A stretch of DNA of 64,000 nucleotides from Lenzites betulinus. Taxonomy: Eukaryota > Basidiomycota > Agaricomycetes > Polyporales > Polyporaceae. Location: the NCBI GenBank assembly GCA_022264855.1, contig JABYQU010000028.1, forward strand, positions 62,001-126,000, written 5' to 3'. The notes beneath the pieces were generated by a model. The model did not search any database. It saw only the letters and a program-made list of their open reading frames with translations, and was not told the DNA's origin. Made by a program: the position numbers and the translations under genes. Positions 36,041-49,107 of the stretch are shown piece by piece; position 1 is the stretch's first letter; each line of letters opens with the position of its first letter.

Positions 36041-38839
36041 ATGCCCCGCTTCTTGGACACGCATACCGGCCACTTCGTTTGGATCGACGACCCGAAGAAG
36101 TGCTCCTACGTTATCCTCTCACATACCTGGCGACCAGTCAGTGCGGGTGGCGAGCAGTCTTATGAGGACCTTCGGAAGCTCCAGGCTGAGGTAGCGATCC
36201 CGCCGAGCACATCAACCTTCGGTCGTTTCAAGCAGAACGGCACACAAGACTCGGTCCTTTCACACCCTCAACTGTCAGCGAAGGTCAAAGGCATCTGTAG
36301 AATCGCGCGCGAGGCCGGATACGACCTTGTATGGATAGACTCGTGCTGCATCGACAAGTCTAGTAGCGCGGAGCTTTCGGAGGCAATCAACTCGATGTAC
36401 GAGTGGTATCGGCTCGCCGCTGTCTGTTACGCCTACCTCGAGGATGTACCCGACGGGGCCTCTACCGACAGCCTATTCTTCTCGCAGAGCAGGTGGTATA
36501 CACGTGGATGGACCCTTCAAGAACTCATCGCACCAAAGCACATAATCTTCCTCTCGTTCGCCTGGGGCTTCCTGGGCACCAAAATGAGCCTCGCGGCGAC
36601 CCTAGAGCAGCTCACGGGCGTCGATTTCGCTCTACTCACGGAACGAGCGCAGCTGGACTCTTTCAGTGTCGCTCGACGTATGTCATGGGCAGCGCGGAGA
36701 CGGACGACGCGCGTCGAGGATGAGGCGTACTGCCTCATGGGAATCTTCAACATCCACATGACCCCGATTTATGGAGAGGGTCGTCAGGCCGCCTTCACGC
36801 GTCTTCAAGAGGAGGTCATCAAGACCATTCCCGATCAGAGCATCTTCTCATGGGGCCGATGCTCCCTGTTGTCCGATACAAACCATGCCCGAAATCTGAG
36901 CGCCGCCTGGCAAGCCTTGCCATACGAGACCGGACTCATCGCTCATGCACCTGCCGACTTCGAGTTCAGCGTAGACGATGTCCCGCTGCTGCCTGTGGAC
37001 TTCGCGGCTCGTATCGGCATGTCGGAAAGCGACCTGCCCCCTCTACACTGTACTTTCACACCTCAAGGTGTCCGTATACAATGCCTGTGTATTGCTCTCT
37101 CCGCGATACCCCAGGGAATCGCCGCTCTCGCCACCCTAAACAAACCCTACGCCCTCTGCGACGCCTGTGAAGAAATGCCGCCGTGTCACATCCTAGCACT
37201 TCTACAATGCGAAAACCTAACCGATGGTACACTGGTAACGCTGCCTATGTGTCATCCAAGCGTTGGCGTGGGCGAGCCAGCAGGACTGATAGTTTCTACC
37301 CATTCTACGTGCGGATGGGAAGGACACGCTGCATTTCGCGTGGTGCGGCTTGCGCCAGCCTTTCTACGGGATAATGACGTTCGTAACTCGATTGCTACTC
37401 AGGAGGTCTTTGTACGCATATCCTCTGCTCCTCCGGCAGACGACAGTCCTCCTCCCTCCCTCGATCCTACATTCTCCGTTTCCTTCGATCCCAGCTGCCT
37501 TGAGGACCTTCGGACTCTCGGTTTCAGCGCATCCCCATTGCGCGTCGAAGGACTGCCTGGCCAGGAGGCGCCAACACTGCTGGAACATGGATCCAAGCTT
37601 AAGCTGTCTTTGGCCACCACCCTGTCGTGCAGTCACCGACCATTCCCACAACGCCTCGATCAGCTCATCGAAGTCCAAATTGACCTATCGGTTGACTTCG
37701 CCCTGGGTTCATTGGCGCCACTCGCACGCCTCCGGCTGTTAGGCCACTTCCCCGTAGTTCGGTTCTCCGTCCGTCATTTCTTTGATGCTCCTCCTCTCGC
37801 AACGTTAGACCATGCTGGGAACCCATCTGGACCTCTCGAGTGGGACGCGTTGGACCCTCGGGATGGAATGCGAGAAGCTCCTTTTGCTGACGGTGGCCCA
37901 GGAACCCTCCTCCTGAGCTGGGTGGACAATGAGGATCTACCCGGTACGGTGGACCGTCTCAGGAACTCCATTGAAGCCGAGTTCGTCATCTATGCCGAAG
38001 CAGAGAACATCTCGCGCGAACCTGGGGATAGCGCATTCGATATCCGACTCTTGCGAGTAGCTCTATATACCAACGGAGAGCCGATGCCTGACTTCGGCGG
38101 TTCCAACGGCCTGCGGCTACGGGTGCAGCTTACGGAACCATACCCGTACAAGATGATGCTGGACGGTGGGCGTGGCACTCGCATTGGACATCTCGCCGAC
38201 GCCAGTGAGGAGGCCCTAACAGAGGTCTCCGCTCCACTCAACGACTCGACCTTCTCGCGTGTGTCAAGCAATGATGACGTGCCCGCTGAACAGCATCAGA
38301 CCCTCGAGTCTTCGTCGTCTGCGGGGCTCAATAACCATGCTGACGTGGAGTCTGTGACCTCAAAATTGGTCAGTACCATCTAATCATGGTGTACCTAAAG
38401 CGTTTCTGACGCTTTATGGGGGTTGACCTCGTCTGCTAGCCTTCGCTCCCTTTCTATCTGATGCAGGTTGACTCTGTGTCGTCACTTCTGATGACATCGA
38501 ACTGCTCCCTGAGTGCCTTAGGGTGGTCGGCACCTGGGCGAACTTTCGCGTTGCAGAGGGGTACGCCACTTCACCCCGCCGCCTCTCTGCTGCGTTGCTT
38601 ACATTTGGCTTCGTATAGGGCCTTCCGGCCTGACATTGTTGCGGTCATACGGTCGCGCCCTGCGAAACACACCTCCGGCTCTATCTCGTCGTGTCAAAAA
38701 AATATTCAACTCGGTTACGACGCTACTGAATGGGAAGTCACCGGCTGCTGCTGATGGTTTGACTGTCCGTATGAGACCGTCCGCAAGGGATCGTGACCCC
38801 TCGAAGAAGCGCCAGAGTATGTGGGGTATGCCAAATTAA
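36041..38839 (+). CDS. HET-domain protein with spliced C-terminal extension, about 880 aa
   Basis: The first exon (36041-38368) carries the family start MPRFLDTHTGHFVW, then YVILSHTW, GYDLVWIDSCCIDK, SSAELSEAINSMYEWY, RGWTLQELIAP and RMSWAARRRTTRVEDEAYCL, so the HET domain is whole. The Met is the first of the shared signature; the frame is open from 35984. Plain read-through stops shortly after (38383). The donor GTCAGT at 38369 leads to exon 38467-38560 and then 38619-38839, in phase, adding about 104 residues. This extension ends in a basic segment (SRRVKKIFNSV, then RMRPSARDRDPSKKRQ) that may bind membrane or nucleic acid; that last idea is a guess. The middle has another short cysteine motif (CDACEE) and the same C-terminal beta-rich part as the copy at 29934. 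Both ends of the transcript need RNA evidence. Confidence 0.88.
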
Positions 38840-39239
38840 GTACTCGTCTAGCAAGTGCGTTTATGTCCATTCTCTGTGGGATAGTCCTGCATAAGCTCAC
38901 CGCTCCTTTTTGGTGCGTATAGCGTAATCTATCCATTGTTCTATGAGAAATTAAGTAGCTATACATCGAAGCCAGATCTTGACATGTGCGTCGCGCCTCG
39001 CAGGCAATGCTTGGTCACGGCATGCTGGGGTTCTATCATATCCGGACAGGTTTGTCATTCTTTAGCTTTGTGGATATATGTTATACTCATCACAGCCGGT
39101 AGATCATCGCCCACGTAAACGCAGACGAACCTAGAGCTCATGGGAAATTCACAATCCATTCACAATGCGACAAGATGATACAATCAACGCGTGATCAGTA
39201 TATATACATCACTACACAACCTATGTGAACTTAGTGAAG
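38840..39239. other. intergenic between convergent genes
   Basis: AT-rich 3' flanks of the HET gene and TOF1. No gene seen. Confidence 0.5.
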
Positions 39240-42200
39240 CTATTCGTCATCGTCATCGTCTGCTATGACGATACGAGCTTTCCGCTTTCCCTTCAGCATC
39301 TCGATCGTCGGCAGATCTTCGTCAGAATGCACTGGAGAAGGTGGCCGTAACACCTCAGTCGGGCGCGCACTGTTGGCAGGATCTTGGGTTACAAAATCTT
39401 GAACCGGAGGGGGCGACGATAGCTTGTCCTCGGCTTGAGTATTTCCGGCTTTCGCACGTCCACGGGGTCGGGGTTTGGGCTTGGGTTTTGGACGTTCCTT
39501 CGAAGCCGCAGCTGAGGGCAACCCGCTATCCGGTGTGGGCTCGGACCTTCCCCTCTTCGGACTGCCAAACGCGTCAAGCTCGCTCTCATCCGAGGACTCA
39601 TCGCTCCCCCGAGTCTTTTCCGCCTCGACATCGTCGTCCGCATCTCCATCTTCGCCCTCTTTAGTCCCGCGTTTTCGACGCTTTTTGCCGGCGCCGTCTC
39701 CATCTTTGCCATTTCTGCGCCGCTTGCGTGTGCCACGAGCCCGCATCGTGGCGCTGACTTGGCCCGTCGCCGCTGCGAGCGCGGCAGTCCTCTCCCGGAG
39801 CGCCTTCTCGCGCTCAAAGAACGCCTCCATGTCTCCATACTCGGCGTCGCTGTCTTCGATGAACTGCGCGCTCTTGTACTGCTGAGCCTCCTTCTTCTTC
39901 CGCTCCTTCTTTTTGCTCGGCCGTGGCGCGTCCTCGGCATCGGAGTCGGGAGTGGGCGAGCGCCGACGACGGACTCGCCGTCGCCGTTTGCTTAGGAGCG
40001 AGTCGGCGGACTTGCCGGCGAGGTCGATAGGCGTCTCGAGGAACTGGTTGATGATGTTCAACGTGCGCTGCATCTCGGCAGGCATGATGACCGAGGGTAT
40101 ATACCACTCTAGCTCGTCTGCCTCTGTGTTCCGCACGTTATGAGTATGTATGTGCTCGCGTTGCAACGCGAAAGCTGTGCGTACCGTCATTCAGGACTTT
40201 GAAGTGGCACAGTCGGAAGAGGAGCTTCAGATGTGCGTTCTTGTTTGCGGCCTCTGCCTCCTCGTCGCTCACGTACGGAATGACTGCAATCTCATGTTAG
40301 CAAAATGCTCCCACTTTAAGCAGCGATATGAACTCACGGTAATCATTGATCTTAGCCATGGCATCTCCCGAAGGCGGCCTCCTGCCGAGGAGGGTGTCTG
40401 CATCCGCCACAACCTCGTCCTCGCTGTCCGACGCAGCAGTCAAGTCGATCGTTTTCGACGGCGCGCCATCCACGTCCTCGATAATCTTCTTCCTGTGGCT
40501 TATCGCCAGCGACAAAATCTACCCCAGCCGCGGTCAGTAAACACCAGCTCCCATCCGTCCCGCGGGCACACGTACCAGTTGAGTCCAGTCTATGAGATTA
40601 TGCTGGCCCCGCTCGACAAGCGCGGCCATCGCGATACCGATCTGGTCTGTGAGCGAGTATCCCTTCTTGACATTTACGTCGGGCGGGAAGCGTGTATCGA
40701 AGGGGTGCGGCTCGGGCCGCGCGCCGACTGCGTCGAGCTCGATGCTGGAGAACTGCTTCCAGTGTCCGCGATTCTTTGGGAAGAATGCCTGCATTACAAG
40801 GAGTGCGCAGTGAGTTCCGGAGGTTCTAAGCATGTGGAAAGGAGGAAATACTGACCTCTACAATGACGAACGACTCGTCTGAGACGGCCTTGAAGAACTT
40901 GCGGAGGATATAGTTGATGAGCGCGACGAGGTCCTTGTACGGCTGATCCCTAGGCAAACTTTTCTCGTCCGCGAGGATCTGCCTGAACAGATGGAGCGTT
41001 GATACCTAAACACCTCTTAGAACAAATACTGAATGAGCGCAAAGTAACATGACATACCATAAAGTAAAGACCCTCGGCCTTCTGGCGAACAACCTGCCGG
41101 TGCATGATGCCCACGACACGTTTCATTTGCTCTGGTGCAGTGAATTCCTTGTAACGTGCCAGATATACGAGCAGTGTCCGCGTCACCTCTGAGTGGACAA
41201 ATCGCTACACCGTTCAGAAATTTAGCACCCCAATCTCTAGAACCACATAGTCGACGAGACCCACCTGCTCGAACTGGGAAAACGTGAACATCGTTTCGTT
41301 GATGACCTCTTCTTCATCCCCCTGCTGCGGCTCCTCCTCTTCAACGTCCGGCACGCCCTCGCCCTCCTCCGTCTCCTTCCCCTTCGCGCCCCTCTTCTTC
41401 GCGCGCGCCTTCTTGCGCACATACATCTCGCCCTTGCCTCTGCGCTTTTCCCATCGCTCCAACACGCGCAACAGCGAGTACGCAAAGTACACGCTCGCGT
41501 CGAGGTACGCAAGGCTGTGCGTGCGTGTCTTGTATACGCGTATACTGTCGAACGCAAAGTCGAGCACCTCACCGTTGTAGACTATTTGTTGTTGCATCAT
41601 ACGTGCCGCCTCCGCGACGTCTTCCTCCAAGGACGTGGGGGCGTCTGCGGACGCGAACGGGTCGTTGCTGGAACCTGCCTCGGCGGAGACTTGTGCAGAA
41701 GGAGAATTAGACATGGTATCGAGCACTAGAACGAACTGAGTGAGGCACTCGATTCCGGCTTGCAACTCTGTCCAGAGCTTAGGCTATGTAGAGCGTCAGA
41801 TTTTTCCGAATGCGGCAGGCGGTCTAGCATACTGAGTGTATGTGCACTGCGTACCTTGTCATCGTGTGCCTCTCGCATGCGGCGGAGGACCCACACAATC
41901 CAGCCACGATTCACGACCTCCGCGATCAATCCAAACTTCCAGCGCGTTTCATTGGTCTGACACGCGCGCTCGCAAAGGAAGAACTCGAGGAACCACTTTG
42001 TGAGGAACAGAAGTCGGAGGTGGTCTTTCTCAGTGATCTTCGGGCGCTCTGCTTTGATGTCTTTGAGAAGAGATGCCACCAGCGCTGCATAAAAGTGGCG
42101 TGAGCTGGGAACGAGAGAACGAGAGTGACCAAGAGTATTGACTCACGGTTGAAGCAGCTCTCGATGAATGTGCGGGCTAGGTTCTGGAGGACGACACGGG

Positions 42201-43419
42201 CATCCAAGGACAGATTGTCGTCCCGTCCGAGTTCATCGACCTTCTTCCCCGGCGTGGCACGGTGCTTCTTCGCGCGGACCATGTCAAGTGCGCTCCCTGC
42301 GGCCTTGTTCAACGCCTGTTGCTTGTGCAACACATATGCACGCGACGAGCCGCCGGCGTCCAGCTCGACCGGCACATTGTTGTTGTTCCCCTCTTCCTGC
42401 GGAAGCTTAGACTTCTTCGGGTTGAGCATGACAGAGATAGTGGTCCCAAATCTGGAATGCCGAGATGTGGCTTTGCGGAGCAATTCGCGTTTACGCTGAT
42501 CTTCTACCGCTAGGAGGCTTTGCAAAGCCTTCGTAGATTGCTACAGGTCAAAGTGGACATGAATGGGTGCGAACTTACGCGTCGAATATAAACTTACCTT
42601 GGTCTGGTCACTAACTAGGGATGTGGGCTTTATCCCACGGAACAGGAGGTAAAAGATCTCTAGTATGACAGTATTCCATTGATTAAACATCGCGTCTCCC
42701 GCGTTGGACGCGATCGTGAGCAGGAAGTCGATGAAATACGACTGGGACAAGCGCTTGACCAGCTTGCTCTGCAGAGTCGAGAATTCTGCTTGGTCGGCGC
42801 TGCTGTACATGTTCGGTGGGGGATCCTTGATAAACGCGAGGTTTCGGATGAGATGTAGAATGACGTTAACGATCTGTACGTCACGTTCCGTGCGCTCTTT
42901 AGCGTCGCGGGCGAGACATGGGAGAGTGATCGCGAGAAGTGCTTCAAACACACCCGATCGTAGGAGCGCGGCTTTGTAGTTGAGGTGGGCCAGGAGCAGC
43001 TGAGTGTAATCCGTACCGCGGTCAAACTCTTCGTCGAGCTCCTTCAGCTCCTCCGCGAGGTTTATGGGCCAGGTCATGGCGGTCATCAAGTCTGCGCAAG
43101 CAACGGCGCGTTTTTCCTCGACTAGGCCCTTTCCGGCAGTTTCTAGCAGGATAGGAATGAGGTCGTTCGAGAGGAGGCCTGTCGACCAGAAGATGCGGGC
43201 AACCGTGCGGTCGTCGTCGGTGTCGTCTTTGCGCCAGTACTTTTTGAGGTCCTTAAGACAGCCATAGCATTCATCTCCGAGGCGATACACGCCAGCTTCC
43301 ACACCACCAACCGCCTCCACGACGCTCCGGATGGCGGGTTCAAGCACGGCGCGTCTGTCGACGTAGGGCTCGTCGCCGGATTCTCCCTCTGAGAGTGAGA
43401 GCGCACCGTCTTCAGCCAT
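39240..43419 (-). CDS. TOF1: TIMELESS/Tof1 (Swi1) replication fork protection protein
   Basis: Tof1/Swi1, with Csm3/Swi3, travels with the replisome, stabilises paused forks and activates the S-phase checkpoint. Ten exons (42598-43419, 42147-42540, 41855-42084, 41265-41783, 41058-41204, 40856-41005, 40576-40788, 40338-40518, 40185-40283, 39240-40123) give 1212 aa. The N-terminal Timeless domain is clear: GDECYGCLKDLKKYWRKDD, LLLAHLNYKAALLRSGVFEA, NVILHLIRNLAFIKDPPPN and FNQWNTVILEIFYLLFRGI. Further on are WTELQAGIECLTQFV, then FTFSQFEQRFVHSEVTRTLL, MHRQVVRQKAEGLYFMVSTL and an Arg/Lys- and acid-rich C-terminal tail from about residue 980 that ends in a run of Asp. It shares its 388-bp upstream region with SLX1. 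Confidence 0.96.
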
Positions 43420-43807
43420 CCCAGGAGCGACAGAAGAAACGAAGTAAACCGAGATTTATAAAGCGTTGAAAGAATCAGGCCTGAGACTGAGTGTCCCTGA
43501 GGATATGGATAGAAACAGACACAGAGGCGGAAAAGGGATGAGGATTCTACGTTAAACGCATCCGCGGTGACTGATACGAAAGACGTGACCGCAGACGCGT
43601 TACGTCACGCGTTCGTGACGGTATGTGGTAAGCAAGGTTGTAGCGCTCGGGAAGTACCGCCAACTACTAGTAAGTACTAGTACTGCACATCTAGTACCTG
43701 CTCTTCCGTCAAACGTGGGGCTGGTGAACAAATTTGCTTGAAGAGCAGGCCACAACTGGTAGGCGAGCCTGTGAACTGGCCAAGTGAACCATCTGGTGTC
43801 GTCAATC
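43420..43807. promoter_or_regulatory. 388-bp divergent promoter of TOF1 and SLX1
   Basis: Lies between the start codons of two genome-stability genes on opposite strands. It contains TACTAGTAAGTACTAGTA (two copies of the palindrome TACTAGTA separated by AG) at about 43665-43682. Seventeen bases of this block recur exactly, in reverse orientation, at 57565 upstream of the SAP-domain gene. Confidence 0.5.
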
Positions 43808-45950
43808 ATGCCGCGAGCCACTGCCAGCGGCGCTCGCTCGTCTTTAAATGACCACCGATTTCCTGCTTTCTATGCATGCTATCTTCTCAAGAGCGTTCGT
43901 ACGCCTAGAGCAACGGCGTGAGCTCAGCTTATTTGTACATCCTCTGCTGCAACTCATATAATCCATCCAGCACGTACATAGGAAGCACTCCAAGCCCCCC
44001 TCGTCGGATACGGTAATGCTATGAGACTACGAACCTCAGTGAAGCCAGCTCATTTGTATCTAACAGGCAGCATAACGGCGAGATATCACAGGGTGCATGG
44101 AAAACCAAACACAATCGCCCATGGGTCATGCAAATGATCGTCCACGGCTTCCCTTCGAAGCTCGCCGCACTGCAGTTCGAGTGGGCATGGCAACATCCAT
44201 ACATCTCGCGCCATCTGCGCGACGACGACGGGAAGGCCATGTTCAATAGCAGCGGAAAATTTAAGTATCTAAACACCAACGTGAAGTATGCGCTCTATAC
44301 GTCGATCACACCAACATGTGCCCACTCATAGCTTCGCAGAGTCGCTCGAAGTATGGTATCCTCGCATCCCTACAATACCTGGCCGCTTGGTGTGAAGATC
44401 TTCACAGAAGAAGTCGCCAAAATATGGAATAGCTCTGCGAAGGAGACGCCGCTCCCGGAAGGCCTTGAGGTCTCTTTAGAGCTTGAAGGAGTCGATGGAA
44501 AATCAGGAAAGCCAGGCTCAGGTCGTACTGCACCCATCGACGTGGTGGATAGTAAGTGGTCAGATGTTTACTTTGACGTCTGGACTCACGTCAGTACCGT
44601 CGTTTCCAAGCGGTATTCACAGACGCGCATTTGCGAAAGGCATCTTCCGTCTTCACATCCGGCAGCCGTTTACGATGTTCCGTTTGCAACGAGGGAATAC
44701 CTCATGAGGCCGTGAGCACTTACGACGCAGAGGCATCGGTTCTTCTTACGACCTCCCATATCTTTCCAGGACTCGCTTTCTGTGACGTTATGTCCAGCAG
44801 GCGGTTGCAAAGCAGTGACCCATCTATCCTGTCTATCCGGGGACTTCCTGGCTCGGGCCCCAACTTCGTCATCCAACATCATCCCCCGCGGGGGTACGTG
44901 CAATCAGTGTCATTCATACGTTCTCTGGGGCGATGTGATTCGCGGATGCTATCGACGGCACCAGGGGGGAGTTGCTCTTGAACAGGATCTAGCAGACGAA
45001 GACGATCAGGAAGACCGCCTAGGACAGTTGTTTAGTGACGGCGAGGAAGACCCGCTACCCGAGGCCGAGGGCTCTGCAAAGCGGGCTCCGAAAACCAAGG
45101 CGAAAGCGAAGCGACCTGCACAGCCAAAGGTGAAGCCGAAACGACCAAGAGGGAGGCCTCCGCTATCCGCGTCAAAGCCTGCGTCATTTTCGACCGCCGC
45201 GTCGCCGCACGCGTCTAGCGATGAGCGGGAACATTTCGACCTCGACGCGATCAGCAGCTGTGACGAAGAAACCTCTGACTCCGACGATGCTAACAACCTT
45301 CCGTGGAGCCGCAGACCCGCACAGGCGAAGCCCAGCGCCAGTTTGCAACCCAAGCCACGCCCTGGATCCAGCTCCCGCTTTCCCGGCGCATCTGCGGACG
45401 AGATGGCAGACCCTCAGCCTGTGCTCGTCGTGGATCGTTCTACCGCGGCCGCCGCCATTCACCGTGCTGTTGTCGTCTCTCACGATGAAGCTTCCTGTGC
45501 AGCGAGGGCTCCTGTTGTCGAAGATTACGGGTCCAGTAGGGCGCCTGGAATCATATCTCTTCAGGCACCGAGGTTTGTTTCTGTATCGTACAATCTTCTA
45601 TTGTTTTGGTTCATGAGTTACTCAGGAGCACCGTTCAAGAACTGCCAATGTATTCGACGTCTCAGCTACCGCTGACACGGCGTCCTGCTCAGGATGGATC
45701 CGCAATTTCAAGAATAGGAGATGTCGGAAGTCTAATGGACACACCTCTATCAAGCGTACACGCCGAATTCGGCGGGGGCCACAGAGCGGAAGCGAGGAAA
45801 GCTCCAACAGCCGCAGCGGCACCGCGCGCCCTGCAACCCTTCCCTACTCTTCCACCGCTTTCACTGCCACCGTCATCGGCAGCGAGGAAAAGGGATCACG
45901 CAAGCACGGTCAACAACGAATTTGTCGTAGATATATCTGATTCTGATTGA
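43808..45950 (+). CDS. SLX1: structure-specific endonuclease subunit SLX1
   Basis: SLX1 is the GIY-YIG nuclease that, bound to SLX4, cuts branched DNA such as Holliday junctions and flaps. Seven exons (43808-43917, 43971-44012, 44067-44280, 44332-44551, 44611-44711, 44770-45572, 45626-45950) give 604 aa. The nuclease domain shows [29 protein letters not shown] with catalytic Arg51, and [13 protein letters not shown] with metal-binding Glu89. The C-terminal RING/PHD-like zinc domain is CSVC...LCPAGGC...HLSC...CNQC, split by a 58-bp intron. After that comes a long disordered tail with AT-hook-like RPRGRPPL and an acidic end DISDSD, which makes this longer than most SLX1 proteins. The donors at 44281 (GTGAAG) and the acceptor AAG at 44610 are chosen by phase and homology. 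Divergent from TOF1. Confidence 0.95.
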
Positions 45951-47039
45951 AAGTATGGCGCAGCATACCCTAGCACACCGGCGGCGCCGTCCCACACTCA
46001 CCCAGGCATCTCCATGCCACATATCTGAAGGATCGATCCCGTACAGCGGTCGAGCGGATATAGCACCCGCACCGGCTCTGGCAGATATCGACTGGCGATA
46101 TCGTGAGGATAAATCTTCGAGAACAACGCCAGACACTTTTGAAACTTGCGCTCGAAATCACAGGCAACTGGGCGTGTAGTAAGACAGTGAACACGAAGCT
46201 TACGGATGCGGTCTCGCGTTCTCTCGAGTACGATCAAGGTTCTATTCCCGATCATCACTAGCAGTCAAATCCACCTTCCTGACGGAGGCAGTAGGTGAGT
46301 AGGTTGTTCCAAGCCAGTGTATGGAGTTTCACGTTCATGATCACTCACAGATTGCATCACTCGTGTACGCCCCGTTTTGAACCTTCACCGCTTGTTCGTC
46401 TAGCAACACCCTGTGAAACTGCCTCTCGAAGAGCTTAACCGTTGCGACTGTCCCATCATGTACACATGGCGAATGGCGTTCTGTACGTCAAAAGCGACAC
46501 ACGTCGTGCGTAGTTGGTCAGTATCCGCGTCTCAGGTTACTGAAACGCGATATTATGGGGCCGCATGCCCACAGAAACTGCGACCGTCGTTGTCAGACAA
46601 CGGACGTCGCCCTCGACATGTTCACACTGATTTTGACTGGGATGTTGACCATGCCGATGCTCCGACAATCGCACGTCGAGACTGCTAAGTGCCCGATCCC
46701 TATCCGAAGTTGATGTGTTCCTGCACGCTAGTGCATCACCAGGTGGGTCTGAGGATACCGGGAGCCGAGAGGTAGGACGATACCGAAGTTGAGCGTAAGC
46801 AATTGTGTCGGGCGGCGATAGGTCTCATATGTTCTCATATCCAGACGAGCGGTCGAACGTACGCAACTTCAGATGAGAAGGCGCATGGGCCGGGAGCTGA
46901 TAGAATCTTCCTATACGCAGATTAGATATAATGGGTTTCACAACCGCGACACACAAATCGCTCACCCGCGACGCTTCCTAGGCGATCTACTCAACCGCCG
47001 ATACCCAACGCACTATCACGCTGTCTGTCATCTCCCACG
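45951..47039. other. intergenic
   Basis: 3' flank of SLX1 and promoter of the first acyltransferase. A 91-aa open frame (46413-46688) has no support. Confidence 0.4.
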
Positions 47040-48772
47040 ATGGCTAATTTAACTGGCGGTGAGTTCTTTGCGTTGTAAGGATGGTTGTAGACATTCAATC
47101 CGCCCCACTAGACCCTCTACTCGAGTTAATATCCCGAGATCGTATACTGCCAGAAGAGCACGTATCTGGGGATGTGCACACCGTCTCCCTCTCTATCCTC
47201 GACAATACCGTCATCCGGTTCGCGATGACAAATGCTGCATGGTATTACGACAACACCACAAACAACGCCGGCGTGCTCCACCCGGGGGAGCTCGTGAGAT
47301 CACTGCGGAGAACCCTGAATGCCTATCCGCAGTGGGCAGGTCAACTCCAGTGGACATCCCCTGGCTCTGGTCGCGGGCTAGCACGACGCCGTGGCCGCGT
47401 CTGCATCGTATACGGATCTGCAGAAGACCAGGGCATCGAGCTCATCCTCGCACGCTCTCCGGCGACCCTCGCGGCGCTCGTGCCGGACAACGAGACGCGT
47501 CTCGGGATGAACGCCTGGTGTGCGGACCAATTCCCTTCCGCCCAGCTGCTCTGCCCCACCGATCTCGCTTTGACGACCCCCACGGGATACATGGGCAAGC
47601 CCAGTGCCTGCGCGCAAATCACCACATTCGCCTGTGGCGGGGTCGGGATCGCGCTGCGGATCGCCCACTGCCTTGCGGACGCGACGACTCTGATCCAGTT
47701 TGCACGGCACTGGTCGATGGTACACTCCGCTATGGTCCATTCTCAGCCACCACCACCCATCGCACCCGTGTTCGACCCCGCACTCATAGACAGTGCAGCC
47801 ACTGGCGACGTCGACAGCGACACACCAGACCCCGAGGTGATCCGCGTCTCGCAGTCCCTGCCTATCATCAAACACGACTGGAACTCTCTCTCCCCAACAG
47901 GCTCTTTGGCCATCTCCAGCACCACGGGGGACGTGTCGTCGGAACCTGTCGCGCATTTCATGGTGTACCTCAGTCCTGAAGAGGTGCAACGCATCTGGGA
48001 GGACGCCTCAGCTCAGGTGCCCTCCGGTTCACGCATCAGCCGCTTCGACGCTCTGCTAGCTTTCATCTGGAGGCTCATCATCCGTGCGCGCAGTGCGAAA
48101 ACCATCCTGGGGTCGGACCCCGTCCACATGATCGTCACCATCGGCGTGCGCTCCCGCCTCTCTCCTCCGCTCCCCGACCAGTTCATCGGCTCGCCCATCA
48201 CGCTCGCCCGCATCACCCTGCCCGCAGACGCGGTCGCGGCGTCCACCTCCACCGGCGCCGTCGCCATTCGGTCCGCAGTCGCACGCTTCACGCCCGAGAC
48301 CGTCGGCGCGTTCTTGCACGACGTCGCGCACCATGCGGACCCACAGAAGTACTGGAGCGCGTTCTTCCGCCGCCGCCTCGGCGCGTACACGTGCTGGCGC
48401 AGCCTCGACGTCTACGCGCTCGACTATGGCTCCGGCGCGCGTCCGCCGTACATCGACGCACTCATGCCCGCAATGGACGGCCAGCGGCACTCCGTCGTCA
48501 CGTCGTGGCAGGACCTCCATGTGTACGACATCGACTTCGGGGTTGGTGCCCCCCCGCGCTACGTCGACGCGTTTATTCCGGACATGGATGGGTGCATCCA
48601 CATCATGGACGCGGGCCCGTCTGTCAAGGGGGCGAGTCCCGCATCCGCGGCTGGCAGCGCTGGGCGCTGGTACGACGAGACGGTGTGCCTGTCTCTGCAC
48701 CTTGCGGAAGGCGTGATGCAAAGGTTATTGCGAGATCCGGAGTTGCGTCAGAAGAGCCGCGAGAGTACATAG
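47040..48772 (+). CDS. BAHD-type (transferase family) acyltransferase, copy A, 559 aa
   Basis: Such enzymes move an acyl group from acyl-CoA to an alcohol or amine in secondary metabolism. The substrate cannot be read from sequence. Exon 1 (47040-47058, 19 bp, MANLTG) and exon 2 (47112-48772) join in phase 1. The same 19-bp first exon occurs in copy B, which supports this start over the ATG at 47081. The catalytic HxxxD is H192CLAD196, preceded by CGGVGIALRIA. The structural DFGWG-like motif appears twice, as DYGSG (about 444) and DFGVG (about 481). Each sits in a repeated unit of about 37 residues of the form WxxLxVYxxD(Y/F)GxGAxP and MDG. No signal peptide. A 23-bp tandem repeat follows the stop. 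Confidence 0.92.
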
Positions 48773-49107
48773 AGAGCAATACCAGCAGCCCATAGAGGCC
48801 AGTGCCAGCAGCACATAGAGGCCAGCACCAGTAGTACTCACTAGCTATTATCTAGATTAGAGAGGAGCACGCTCCCCTTAGCGGTACCGTCCCGGAGAAG
48901 ACGTGTTACGCACACATCTTCGTTCCGTTGTCGCTAGCAGGAACATGCAGGAATCCAGTCGACACATCGTTCATCCAGCATGACGACTTGCTCACTAGTA
49001 CAGGACCCCTAAAGAAATGAACCCGGTCGTCCGGCGGGAGGACTATGAGGCCGAGCTCGAGATTGATGTTTCCGAGCGTCGCGATGCGTGTCAAAACTGA
49101 TGGCGAG
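48773..49107. other. spacer with a short tandem repeat
   Basis: Directly behind copy A of the acyltransferase. Besides the 23-bp repeat, a T4 stretch for the tRNA (reading minus) lies at about 49092-49096. Confidence 0.5.
48782..48827. repeat. 23-bp tandem repeat, two copies
   Basis: CCAGCAGCCCATAGAGGCCA and CCAGCAGCACATAGAGGCCA open two adjacent 23-bp units, with a degenerate piece before (ACATAGAG) and after (CCAGTAGTAC). It starts only 10 bp after the stop codon of the acyltransferase gene. Confidence 0.75.

Noticed and set aside
47081..47111. ATG at 47081 as start of acyltransferase A
   Set aside because: The stretch lies in an intron; a 19-bp first exon at 47040 gives an N terminus aligning with copy B, which has the same 19-bp exon.
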